Shown here one piece after another: positions 1 through 21,363 of a DNA stretch of 64,000 nt. Both the position numbers and the translations under genes were made by a program. This stretch comes from Pogonophryne albipinna. Lineage: Eukaryota > Chordata > Actinopteri > Perciformes > Artedidraconidae. Below the pieces are notes generated by a model. That model searched no databases and had not been told where the DNA came from. It saw only the letters and a program-made list of their open reading frames with translations. Position 1 is the first letter of the stretch. Every line of letters starts with the position of its first letter. The stretch covers positions 22,974,412 to 23,038,411 of the forward strand of contig CM053246.1 in assembly GCA_028583405.1 (NCBI GenBank). Reading direction: 5' to 3'.

Positions 1-3000
1 GCCATACGATCCTCCTCCACCTCTACACTCACAAAGTGGACTTCCCCGTCATTGATCGCACTCTCCGCCTTCAGGCTCGCAAAGTTATTGAGTTGAACTG
101 TGACCTTGCCGTCCTCCAGCCACAGGTGCAGATACTGGCTGCTGCTGTTGGCGAGCGCCAGGAGGAGTCCGCTGTTCCTCCGTGTGCGCAGGAAGAGGGA
201 GATGGAGAGGCCATCACCCAGATCATCGGTGACAGTGAAAGATGCGTAACTTTGAGAGTCATCGGTTCCAAAGCGCGTCGTCACATGTTCTGCAAAAAAG
301 GTGAATAAGATTAGACCGCAAAATGTTTCAGATTAAAGACGAGAGAAAAGTGACTTGGTTGTTTGTAAGCTTTAGAAAAACACCTTCTTGACTTTTTCAG
401 CTATGCCATAGTGTAAGGTTTTATACATTTAAGGATGTATTTAACAGTTCGAAATAGGGAAAAGGAGGAAAAACCTAAAACTTGACCAAAGATATAAGAG
501 AGCTGGGGTGCATGTAACTTAATGTCACTATCCAGCACAGTACAAAAAGAGCTTACACTCACAAATCAAACTTGTAATAGCATTTATTCGTTTTTGTGTT
601 GTTTTTTCTGATCTGTGGAGAGCAAACTGTCCAAACCAAATATTAAAACGATACTGTAATTTCGATTGATTTAAATTCTAGCAGGATAAATGAACATGTA
701 GGGACTAATATTGACGCAGTTTATGTTGAGGTTTCTAGAAGAACAGGTAACTAAAGAGGACATTTCAGCAGCCACCAGCCCTCATGTTGTATTTCCCAGT
801 CAGCACTTTCCACTGTGGGATGATCACCTTATAAAGCAGCAAGGAGACTGGGAACACACAAAGTTAAAGCAGGGAGCACATGCAATGTGTGAAAGGTCAT
901 ATGACCAGGGTTCATGCATGTCGATGCTAGTGTACAGGTGAGCATTTGTTCACATGTGAGTAACCGTGTGTGATCGGTAATCTGCTTGGATACACTCAAG
1001 AGGCTATACATGTCCTCGGTGAACTGTTCAATATTACCAGGGGGAACGTGAGTGACTCATATAAACACTTTATCATTCTACTTGGTTATTTTAACGTGTT
1101 TTTAAATCAGAGTAATTAACAGTTTACTGTCTCCATGTTCTGTATATTTCCAAAATAGAATCCCTTATAACCTTAATCCAGTACGCCAGATAAGAGGATC
1201 TCTGCCTCCGTCCATTACTGTGTCTTTTTATTGGCCTGTACGTCCTTATCTCTTCTTAATCACCAGTAACTAGGTTGTATCTAATTAGCCTCTAGAGAAA
1301 TGTGGTGAGAGTGACCTGCTATATTCCCCTCCAATCTCAAAGTTGAAAGAGATCTATATCTGCTTTTGGTGATTTTATATCTCAAACTTCAAAAAAGTGT
1401 TTTACTTAGCATTGCTGCTATTTGACTGTCCTGCTAAAGTCTATTAGTTGATTACTGAAAACATACCCTCCTCACAGTCCTGCCCCTCATAAGGCCTTGG
1501 ACATCGGCACTGGTAGCTCTGCCACAGGTTGACACACTGTCCTCCATTTTGGCAAGGTACATCCAGGCAGCGGTCCCTGTGGCTGCAGCCGGGGGACACA
1601 TTAACAGCAGAGTCGCTCAGCCATTCCCCGGGGACAATGAGCTGCCAGTCCACAAACACATCCCGCATGCATCCAATGAATGCTAGAAGTGGAGAGACCT
1701 CACCCGGGGCATTTAAGTCCTGAAGCACTCCTCCAATAAAAGTGTTCTGAGGAGGTGACACCAGCCTGGCCATGGTGCTTTGGACTGAGGCCACCTGGTG
1801 ACATGACTGGCTCCCACAGCTCCCATTATCATCCAAGAGAGTCAAACTGAGCATCCAGCTCCCCAGCACTGCTTCCACAGTGTGCCACTCTCCATCTGTG
1901 ACATTGTGTGGAAGCTCCAGGACCTGGCTTGGGCTCTCTGCTTCATCCCCAGCAGAGGCCTCCTTCCTGAGTGTGAGACGAAGCTGCCCCTCGTGCAGCT
2001 CCAGACTCAACAGCAGCCCCCTGCTGTTACTCTGGAACAACAACGCTCTTGGTAGAGATGTCTTGAAGCTGAGGGTAATGTTGCAGGACACCACAGCATC
2101 CACCAGGGGACTCTGCAGCAGCAGATAGCCTCTGCGCTCAAAGGAGAAGGTGGTGGGGGTCCCACACACGGGTCCAGTGTAACCAGGTGAGCAGGAACAG
2201 GTATATCCATTAAACCCATCCAACAGGAAAGGAGAGCAGGAGCCTTGGTTCTCACATTTATGTCCCTCACAGCCTTCTATCCTCACATCACAGTTTACAC
2301 CTCCATAGAGGACGCCATCATGACTCTGTTTTTGGCAGTGGCACATGTAACCTCCAACATGGCTCTCACAACTGCCCCCATTGTGGCAGGGACTGGGGTC
2401 ACACTGGTCTATCACCTCCTGGCAGAGGGAACCTGTAAGCAAAAGAAAGCAGAACAACTAATAAAACTCAAATCCCCTTAGACTGTGTTTCTGTCGTTAA
2501 ACAACTTACAGCTGCAGTGTTGGACTTTTCATGTTAATTCATTTCTGTTTCATTCTAGACCTTGACAAACAAGTTCACACAATGCTGATAAAGCCTATCG
2601 CTGCAAAGTGAAGTTGTGGTGTCTGTTGTCGGTGGCGACTGTCCCACTGGTCCCGCTGGTGCAAGTATGCCTGCATGTGAACTGGCTCACTGCACTTCCT
2701 CCGCCCCAAACGGTACTCTTAAACTTTTAATGTGAACCTTTTTAGAAGACCAGTAGGATCTATTGGTTATTCATCATAATGTTTCCATCTAAGGATTTTT
2801 GTTTTTGTTAGCTTAGAATAAGCCTTTTACATCTACATGGAGCAGGTCGTCTTCACTGCAATCCGCCATTTAAGTTGTTAATGTTACCTAAAGGACAATG
2901 TGTGGAAGCGGAGGGGTATTCAGCTGTTTTCCAATCTGCGACCTCACCATTAGATGCCTCTTAGTCTTGCTCTTTTTATCCTTCCTCTTAATGCTGATTT

Positions 3001-6000
3001 TCTTTTTTATCTTAAGCTTCTAATCAAAAAACTTGCACCAAGTTTGACTCACAGGATGTTGAATTTGCCTGCATCCATCCCTTTTGCTCTCTGTGTTACC
3101 ATTTTGCAAATGCACCAATGCAGTATCTTGTGCTTGGTGTCACACAAAAAAGAACCAGTGTGGTTTTTCCACTGAAATGTGTGCAAAATTGAATCCTAAA
3201 ACCCGCCAATGAGTAAGCATTTGGTTCCCTTGTCTTGAAGTCAATCGTTTTTGCCTGAAATGTGTGGTTAAGTAAGCTTAGAAGAGATTTTCACATTTTG
3301 TTCTACCTTATTAAGTGTGTCAGTAAATACCCCAATTGAGAACCTGGGACATTTGACGACCTTAAAAACGATTGCTAACAAGTGGTTAAATTAGACTACT
3401 TCAAAAATTATCATGACAAACCCTAGTCATCCTTTAGCTTAGCGGTGTTGACATTAAGTCAAGCGTCCTTGATGTCCTGTAGTATATTTCTAGCCAAACA
3501 TTACATTCACGCTATAGAAATCATAAAAGCTTTTATTTATGATCTTGCTGAACAAAACATGTAATGTCTTGTTGGCCCGTAGATTATTTTCTGCAATAAT
3601 CCAAAACCCAAATAAAATAATTCCAGTGACTTTTTGTCAAGGGAATGAATATAATGGTAATTTTCTGGGACGGCCTAGAAAAGGATGTCATCCTTGCAGT
3701 GTCATTATTCCTTGTTCAGTGGTGTTGTAGGAAATAGATCTCCCTGTTTACAACCATCAAGTCACACTCATCCACTTGTAATAGGCTATAATTGGGGCCT
3801 AACACACAACGTTAAATTTGCCCGAGCAGAAGTCAAATTGTCAGGTATTTAAACCAGTGTTCAATACTTGTGGGGTGTATTACTCTTTACAACGGTTAAT
3901 TGTCCATGTCTTGCGCATTTAATATTATCTGAAAGCTTTGTTAATTTTTGTGCATGTTTTTATCTCCAGAAATGTACGTGTGGTTATGCTATATGCTGTA
4001 TACAGTATGCATCAGCATTTTAAATTTGTGATGTAGAAAAGTGGTTGGATTTTAAAGCTAAAATGAATGCAATGAGTAGGCCCTTTGCCATATGATGCAA
4101 CAACTATAGATTATATAGTACAACACAGGAAATTGTAGAACAATTAAGTTTCAGCATGTATTTGTTCAATATTGGTATAAGAACCCGCAAAAGAAAAAAA
4201 GAATGAAATACCTATTATGTATAAAACCTTTACTAAATATCTATTAATAAAAAACGGTCCTTGTTATTACCTGTTCCAAGCAATACAATCCCCCAAATCC
4301 ATGGTGCGGGTGTCCACATCATGCAGTCACCTTTTCCTCCAGGATAGCCCCAGAATCCTCTAACTGCAACATATTAGTTTGTGTGTGTCCATGCCATCCC
4401 AGTGGAGGTCTGCTCCTTGTCTACCTCGCTACAACAATGTAGGGCTGAGTGGTTCTAGTCAGGAGACCAGCAAAGCCAGATCCTGGGGATTAGGCTAATG
4501 CTATTTGTCCACCTTACTGAATCAGTAACACAGTGACTGGCAGATAGTCAATTTTTAGAACACAACTCTCAGCAGGCAGCAGCTCACCGTCTTATCTACA
4601 TAGTAAGATCAAGTCTTGTGTAATCAGAAAACTGTAATTTTCTGCCTTTGCAACTGAAAAGTATAATCTGATGTAACAACCTGAACCTGCCATAGGAAAA
4701 ATCTTCTCTTGACTACAATGCACCATACAGTACAATATACTGTGAAAGTGTAAATGTGGTAAATGTAATATGGATTATTCATATGACCTGCAGACAAAAT
4801 GTCATAAACCCAACTACTAATTTAGGTAATTTGTTATATGATAGTATCAGTTGTACCTCACCTTATCACTCAAACTTGAAACTACACACAACAGTATGGC
4901 AGCGAGACAAAAATACGTACATAAAACATACATAATATAACACGGAAAACTGTGTGACTATAACATCACAGATAAAATAAAATAAAAGTGTTTTGTATTC
5001 TACCACTGGGGGGCGCTAACCAATCAGATTGGCAATAGCAAACCTTACTCTCACAATGCTTCCCTGGAATCCCCTGCTGGAACAGACTGACCTTTAACAG
5101 CTTTGATTGAATAGCCTCATTGTTTGCCTCACCTGTTATGTTGTGAAGGTATATATGTGTGTCCATTTTAGATACATTTGCCAGTCTATTTATATATAGA
5201 TTTATATTCTATATTTTGAATATGTATTTTGAATAATAGCCATATATTCTTATTTTTGGATTTACCCTCTCAACTTGCTATTGCTTCCATTTGAAACTGT
5301 GTAAGTTTCCTGCTCAGACATCTTACTGTGCATATTAATAGACCCGTGAAAGACATAATGATAATGTAATTACCTGTAGTTCCTGGAGGACAGCTGCAGA
5401 TGTAGCCCGCAGCATGCTGCTGGTCATAGTGTTCGGGCAGCAGAGGCTCGCTGCCATACAGAGGCTGCCACGACCTCTCCATGCAGCGGCCTCCATGCAT
5501 GCAGGGCTGGCTGCCACACTCGTTGATGTCAATATCACACTGACGCCCCTCAAACCCTGGAATGTTAGACAGTTAGAAAGTGTTGGCCATTTGAAAAATG
5601 TTTGCGTTTTAACACACATAACTTATTATACATACAAATAATATCACGTGTTGATTAAGTAAATTACTCAGAACTTATGTTTGAATGAGGCTTCATGCAG
5701 CTGTAAGCTTAATTAATTAATCGTTTTACTTGGCACCGCCGTGAGTGGCAGCCTGTTTAGCAGCTCTCCTTTGTTTCTACTTTTTCTTGTCTTTTCTCAA
5801 TTTTGTTTCACTACTAATACTTTTTATTGGAGTTAATTGTAAATGTTGGGACACTGATTTCCAACTTGTATATATTATTGGTTTTTATCACACATACATA
5901 TAAATATATTTAACAATCCGGACTCAAATATGTTTATATGTTCATTTAATTAATTTCTTATTTTAACAGTTACTTACCTGTATATAATTGTAATTGTATC

Positions 6001-9000
6001 TTTAATTGTATTAATCTTGAGTGAATCTGTGCTGTCCTGTTCTTCAATATCACCCTGTTGCTGCTTAAACTCCTGAATTTCCCCACAGGGATTAATAAAG
6101 GTCTATTTTATCTTATCTTATTTTAATTATGGTCGGATTCATTTTTAAAGGGGACATAATGCTAATTTTCGGTTTCATAGTTATATATTAGGTTTCTACT
6201 AGCTTTAATGTAATGTTTACAATGTGGGACCTTTTAGCATACTTCTGTCCTTGCCAAATCATTCAACAGCAGATATTTCGACTCATTCTCTGCTCACAAA
6301 TTCATTTTTCATCTGATCTGTTTTTGCCAGACCCATATCTCTTGATATTTAAGATACATACCTTTTAAAACTTCAAAAGCTGTAACTAAGAAATACATTG
6401 TTTTCCCTAATATTTGATCCAGAGAAGTGCTTCATGTACCTGGCCAGCAGTCACAGCTGTAGTCACCCTGGTTGTCCTGGCAGGTGGCGCTGTTGAAGCA
6501 GGGGTCAGAGAGGCAGGCTGGGAGTGGGGTCTCACAGTGTCTGCCAGTGAAGGCTGGGTGAGAGCAGTCACAGCTGGAGCTAAAACAAGCAAGGATTCAC
6601 AAATCACATGAGGTAAATGAATAAGAGTATTTCCTCCACGCTTTGTTTGTAAGTCGAAACATATTAGGAAATCTGTACAGTACAAAACCATTTGTCTTTT
6701 AACACTTGGCAAGAGATACAATATTTTATTTCCAGCGACTAGAGATGTGCCACTTACTCGTTCACCCCATCTATACACAGCGCCCCATTTTGGCATGGCT
6801 GCTCTTGGCACTCGTCAATGTTGATTTCGCATTGGTGTCCTTGGAAACCGGGCAGGCAGGTGCAAGTGAAGCCACCAGCGTAGTCGTGGCAACTACCGCC
6901 ATTGAGACATGGCTGTGATTGACACTCATCAATCTGGACCTCACAAATGGCCCCTGTGAACATCAAAGCAGGACAGATGTCAGAGGGCGAGTGGGCTTGC
7001 TGCATAGACTGAGGGCAGGGGGCAAAAATGGACAAAGCTTTCATGTGTACTGGCTGTGATCATGTGTGGATTGCTCCTTTTATTTCAAAGCGCGGCTTCT
7101 GCAGCAGCTCTAAAACCAGTATATTGTGTACAATACAAATGTATCGACAAATGTATCTCTGCAATAAAGATATCCTATCATCTTTATGCTTAATGCTTTC
7201 AAGCTCCTTTCAGCAGACTGATACAATGGGGTTTAACTAGTTCATCTATTCTTCATTGGGTAGATTTATTTTTAGATTTTAAAATGAAATCAAGACATCA
7301 GTGTAGGGAAGATTTCAAAGTAAACATTAACTACTCCGGATGACTATAAATAATTGTATTTAACTTCCACTTGGCCAGTTTTCTATGACAACAAGAATCT
7401 ATAGCCATGCTAGCTGTGACCACATGGGTGACCTATACAACATTTCACACATTAAAAAACAATCCCACACATATCTTCTATCATAAAAGCTACGTGTTAT
7501 GTTAGGATTTAAATTAGCTAGTCTCATTGTTGCTCCTGGGAGACCCAGAATGTATTTTTTTTCCCTCACCAGTGAACCCAGGAGAACACAGACAGGAGAA
7601 CCGGCCCACTCGGTCCACGCAGGTAGCTCCGTTCCTGCAGGGCTGTGAGGCACACTCATTCACGTCGATCTGACAGTGTGCACCTTGAAACCCCGGCACA
7701 CAGAAGCACGAGTAGTCGTCTCTGCGGATCCTGCATATCGCACTGTTCTGGCACGGGTTTGGTGAGCACTGGTCCACTGGTGAACGCGGCCTGTCAGGAG
7801 ATGCACCTATAAAGTGATCAAATTAAAAAATACTGATATCACGGAATATAATTTCTTTAATCTTGATACTGCAGATTAACAGAATCTTGATTGCTATATT
7901 AGTTTAATCATTTCTGCAATAAAGCTCATTTATTTTCTGTTTAAATTAGATGAGAAACAATGTAGCAGCTGTCAGTACAAGGACTTTAAACTTAAGGGTC
8001 TCTCAAGGCGTTATGGCTGGCTGCCATGGTAACTTATTTAACTGTTTGGCTTCAGTGTTCAATCTGTTACCATGGCAATTGCATGAACAGAAGATCTGAG
8101 GCGACACTTTACGGTGTGCTTTAATCAGCAAGACATCAATGCCACGCTGACAGAGGTTTAGGTGTCAATTCATTGAACACATGCTGTTCATACTAATAAG
8201 AGGATCAACACTTGATCCTTCCCAATAACAACAATGAAAAGCAATCATTGTATCTTTATAGATTAGATAATGTCGTAAATAGATATGTATATTTCCAAAC
8301 CTTAATATGTCTAGAACTGTGTTAGGAAAGTCATATTTAGCTTGGAAGTTATGGGAGCAACAACTCACAAAGTGGAATGTGCGGTAGTATAAGGATAGTA
8401 TTTTCTGTAATCTTGACAGCTAACTTGTCAAATCTTTAAAAAAACATTTTTGAGATAACTTGATTTCAATGGATTTCCAACATCATGATTTTATAAAGTT
8501 AAAATAATGTTTTAAATGGTTAAACAATGTACCACTGTGATCGGATGACCACACTTCTTAAAACCTCTTATCTCTGATGATGCATTGCTTATATTTAATG
8601 TCTACATTGAGACTTGTACAGCTCTTACATATGCAAGAAAACTTCAAAGACAAATAGGTACCAAAAGGAATCTCAATATTGCCTTACTCCAGTCAGAACA
8701 ACTGGCTCCAGAAGCAACGGTCCTCATAATACATGGAACACGCATGAGGGGCCACAGGGGCATGATGCCACTACAAAGACACTTCAAATCAGTTTAACAA
8801 GTGTTGCCTCTATTAATAATCAGACTGTACCACATTTCTTAAAGAAAAAGTGTGTTTTGCATGAGGGGTGCAAGCATGATTCGTCATAATCATGAAAAAT
8901 AAATGTAGCAACACTGATATGAGCAGAGATATTCTAATAAAATCCTCACAGATGATAATCACACACAGTAATCATGCCTCAAGAGCACAATCAGGCAGAG

Positions 9001-10249
9001 TGCAGACTATAAGAGAAGAGAGCAATTACACTTTGTGCTCCATCTGCACCAACTCGGGCACCAATTTTTCTTCTGTCTTTGGTTAAGGTCAATCAATTCC
9101 CCAGTCAGTTGGCAGGGTTCTCCCCGAGCAGATTATAATACATGTCTAGATGTATAGGTATAGTCCGAGGTCCTGGGGTGGGATGCAGATCATGGGTTGT
9201 GTTTATGTTCTGACCATATGCCAAAATGATCTTTCATTACAACCAGGATCAGCCAAGTAAATTCAGAAGGCATGCTCCAGCAGTGCATACATTATAAAAA
9301 CACATGACTTAAAACCATGGTGAAAGAAATTGGCAAGGACTATCTGTGTATTATTTTAAAGGAAACCACAACAGGTGGTGTAGTATTTGCTCTTTACTGA
9401 ATCCGCTGGTCTTTCAGTATTGCCCTGGGGCAGAGTTCAGAGGAGAGATAGGCCAAGATGGAACTCCAGCCAACCACACATCCCCTACCACAGCATGTAA
9501 GGCTTTTTCATATGCTAATGAGCTCTACGGGGCTTTGTTTGGTCCTATCTGGAGGCCCTCAAATGGCACATGTGAGGCACCTGACAGATGCATGTTTCTG
9601 TGTAGCTGTCTGTTTGTTTCAGAGGTGATAAGAAGACATGTTATTGTTGGATGTTTTGTAAAGCCGAAGACACATATAGTGCCATCGACCCATCACTTAT
9701 CGATATACCCACCAACCCCCCAATCCTCAAACACACCCTAGGGTCACTATGCTGCCCCCCATTGTTAGATTCCTTTCTGTCCTTACAAAATGTAGACATC
9801 ACTATGCGATGATGTAAACCCTCACAGTCTTAATTGATATTCCAAGCATGGACTGGTTAAAATACAAGCCAATTACTCGACTGAAATTAAAATCACAGTG
9901 CTGGTTTCAATCTCTACACCGTTAAAATGAAACTTTAGCAAGAAAGTTATAATATTTGACTTATATTTTAATTAGTGTTGTAACTTGCATGCATGAGAAA
10001 ATTGATAATTATAGTATGCAACAACAATCTAGTTTTGCAGGTGTTGAAATGCCAACAAAAAAAAATGAAAAAAAAGCACTGATGATCAGTTTACTTTTAT
10101 ATAGCTACAACATCACATCACACGTTTTTATGGTAGCTTACATTAACTCAAGGGAGATGAAACAATTACTCACCATCTATCACAAACAGTGAAGAGATTA
10201 CAATTGTGCATGCAAGTAATTCCAAATTATGATAGTGAATTAAATCCAT
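1..10249 (-). CDS. crb1: Crumbs-family cell polarity protein, 5' part (crb1-like)
   Basis: Crumbs proteins are single-pass apical membrane proteins that organise the Crumbs-Pals1-Patj complex in epithelia and photoreceptors. Seven coding exons read on the minus strand: 10249-10174 (signal peptide, start codon at 10249), 7806-7570, 6953-6758, 6579-6440, 5556-5374, 2432-1467 and 289-1 (runs off the window). All boundaries are GT-AG and phases join without a break, mostly phase 1 as usual for EGF modules. The roughly 695 residues give a signal peptide, eight EGF-like repeats (several with calcium-binding DxNEC or DxDEC starts), a laminin-G domain and another EGF (both in the large exon 6), then the start of a second laminin-G domain. 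The C-terminal laminin-G, EGF, transmembrane and short cytoplasmic parts lie beyond the left edge. The choice of crb1 over crb2 rests on exon layout and is inferred. Only two EGF repeats are visible in exon 2. Confidence 0.88.
4271..4322 (-). CDS. crb1: Candidate alternative first exon of the crumbs gene, encoding a signal peptide
   Basis: Between crumbs exons 5 and 6, two adjacent ATG codons (4322-4317) open a 17-codon reading frame, [17 protein letters not shown], that ends in phase 1 at a GTAATA donor (4270). Exon 6 starts in phase 1, so joining gives a hydrophobic leader followed directly by GSLCQE and the EGF domains of exon 6. This has the form of a secretion signal. Mammalian CRB1 has a photoreceptor-enriched isoform, CRB1-B, with its own 5' exon that skips the early EGF repeats; this exon has the position and content expected for a fish counterpart. 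A possible acceptor (TTGCAG) lies before the frame and the frame is open from there, so an ordinary cassette exon is the alternative. No transcript evidence is available here. Confidence 0.6.
4487..4492 (+). promoter_or_regulatory. OTX/CRX-type homeodomain site upstream of the candidate alternative first exon
   Basis: GGATTA (reverse complement TAATCC) is the core bound by the photoreceptor factors CRX and OTX2. It lies about 165 bp upstream of the alternative ATG. A second GGATTA is at 4772-4777. The 6-base core is common by chance, so this only supports, and does not prove, a retinal promoter. Confidence 0.3.
5003..5018 (+). promoter_or_regulatory. CTCF-like motif in crumbs intron 5
   Basis: CCACTGGGGGGCGCTA closely matches the core CTCF consensus (CCASYAGRKGGCRS type). 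It lies between exon 5 and the candidate alternative first exon. Single motif match; binding is not shown. Confidence 0.35.
6045..6124 (+). repeat. Interspersed retroposon tail in crumbs intron 4
   Basis: The segment has the fish retroposon 3'-end form, with CCCCACAGGGATTAATAAAGG followed by a TCTTA-type short repeat. Similar tails occur in the opposite orientation near 45.26, 46.07 and 60.79 kb. The family is not assigned. Confidence 0.55.
7807..10173. other. Crumbs intron 1, no additional feature seen
   Basis: I looked on the minus strand for further cysteine-spaced EGF exons with usable splice sites and phase 1 and found none. This means exon 2 carries only two EGF repeats in this assembly. 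The segment is AT-rich and looks like ordinary intron. Confidence 0.5.
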
Positions 10250-11069
10250 AATCGTGACAGGAAATCATCCTGATCGTTGTAAAATCCTTGTCATTCACAG
10301 AGCCACTGCTTCTGCCTGCTGCCTGCGGCTCATCTGTTGTCATCTCCAGATCCACTTGATGCACACTTCTCTTCTTGATGGAGCGCCATCAAGAGCCTCC
10401 ATCACACGAGATAATAATAAAAAAAAGAGCACAGCGTGGTCTTCAACAGGCTGCACTCCCCCTCCCCCGTGCAGAGGCGGAGTTTGGTAAAGTTTGAATT
10501 TGACAGATTAATAACTCATAAACCAGTCGTTGTTAAAACACAAACCAAGGCTATTAACAACTGTAAGGTAGACAAGGAGCTAGAAACTAATTTCCGTTCA
10601 AATAAGTCTATACATGACGTCTTCCGAGCTGGACCACTTACATTGGTGTCTATCTGCAGCCAGAGGAGAGAAGAGTGCGCAGGGACCGTCTACTACAAAG
10701 TGCTACATTGAAAAAACACACTACACAACATTCAATAACTTCCCTGACAGTTGAGTGCTACCGTAACCACTTCACACGTATTGCAAAGGAATACGCTTTT
10801 CAAAATTATTCCTGTTGGTGATTCAATTCGGTTTTCCATTAAAGAACGTGTTACAAAACAATGTTTTTCTCCTAAACATAAATTAAATATGAACGAGCTT
10901 CTGTGTCCCCCGGATAGCGGTGGGCGTTCCCATGGCAACGCGACCAGGAAGTTGAACCTCAGGGGAGAGAGTAGGACGATTTCTTCCCTTTTTTGGGAAA
11001 TAATGCTACGTTTTCGTCTTCATGGCTTTGTCAAAAACCTCTTTGTAACATCTCCACGTTGATTTCAGG
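10250..11069. promoter_or_regulatory. Divergent promoter region between crumbs and axdnd1
   Basis: The crumbs ATG (10249, minus) and axdnd1 ATG (11070, plus) are 820 bp apart head to head, so their promoters must share this interval unless a non-coding first exon lies elsewhere. It holds an RFX X-box at 10926-10939 and moderately GC-rich patches near 10440-10490 and 10900-10980. No clear TATA box was seen for either gene. Confidence 0.6.
10926..10939 (+). promoter_or_regulatory. RFX X-box upstream of axdnd1
   Basis: GTTCCCATGGCAAC fits the X-box consensus GTTNCCATGGNAAC bound by RFX factors. It ends 130 bp before the axdnd1 ATG. RFX factors, often with FOXJ1, drive motile-cilium genes, and X-boxes usually sit within a few hundred bases of the start. 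The position and the axonemal nature of the gene make this a likely functional site. Confidence 0.7.
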
Positions 11070-20519
<9,450 letters not shown>

Positions 20520-20977
20520 TTTGAATAAGATCAGGACATGTCACAACGTTATATGTATGTCCAGTAAATGTCTAGTGAACTATTTAAAAAAAATCACTTA
20601 AAGAGTTTTACGTTTCTTTGTTTATTACAAGAGTTAACACTCCATCAAAATCACATCCATGTAAACCAGTAAAGGAAAGCCACAGAGGGTATTATGACTT
20701 TTGGTGCATATTAACAGCACATTTACTGTCTCACAAGTTTACAAATTATTGTAGCACATACAAGAAAAGACAAAAAGCATCACTCATCAGCACTAGCATC
20801 AAAGCTAAGATATTTCAAGTATCAGGAGATTGTCCTATATTCAGACTGCTTGCTGTTGTATGATAATTAATATCGTCATATTACCATTTATCTAATGGTT
20901 TGCTGTGGTTGTGTTAAATCTTGTGTTATGCCTTTGACACCAACTAAGGGCAAAATAGGTTTTGTTTTCTTAAAAAG

Positions 20978-20983
20978 AATAAA
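20978..20983 (+). terminator. axdnd1 poly(A) signal
   Basis: AATAAA about 460 bp after the axdnd1 stop codon, on the coding strand. It faces the opposing nphs2 signal at 21030-21035. Confidence 0.6.
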
Positions 20984-21029
20984 GTGTCTGCAGACATACA
21001 ATCTAAAAAAGTAATACTTTTCTGTGGCC

Positions 21030-21035
21030 TTTATT
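21030..21035 (-). terminator. nphs2 poly(A) signal
   Basis: TTTATT on the plus strand reads AATAAA on the minus strand, about 330 bp past the nphs2 stop. The two convergent 3' UTRs therefore end within about 50 bp of each other or overlap slightly. Confidence 0.5.
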
Positions 21036-21363
21036 ATAAATATGTGGAAATTGTGAAATTAATAAACAAATCCAGTTCACACTAGATGCTATCACACCCT
21101 TCAGCACTCACGCTCACCAGTGTAAACCAATCAAATCTCAAAGCACTCAGGATTGATTGAATATAAACTAATATTTTTAAATTGTACTTAAACAAACAAT
21201 GATTTGTTGTAAAGGTTACCTTCTTTAAAATAATGAAGAATACCTCTGGAAACCCATCCATGAGGTAAGAATTATTGGCTCGCATTGCGATCTATATTTC
21301 AACATTAATAGCTTTTATGGCAAAACAATCGTTCACATCATTGGCGAGTCTGTATCTGTCGTC

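Noticed and set aside
1529..2481. Plus-strand frames opposite crumbs exon 6
   Set aside because: Antisense shadows of a strongly supported EGF/laminin-G exon.
9346..9741. 131-residue plus-strand frame inside crumbs intron 1
   Set aside because: No recognisable domain, no splice or promoter context, and the surrounding DNA is ordinary intron.
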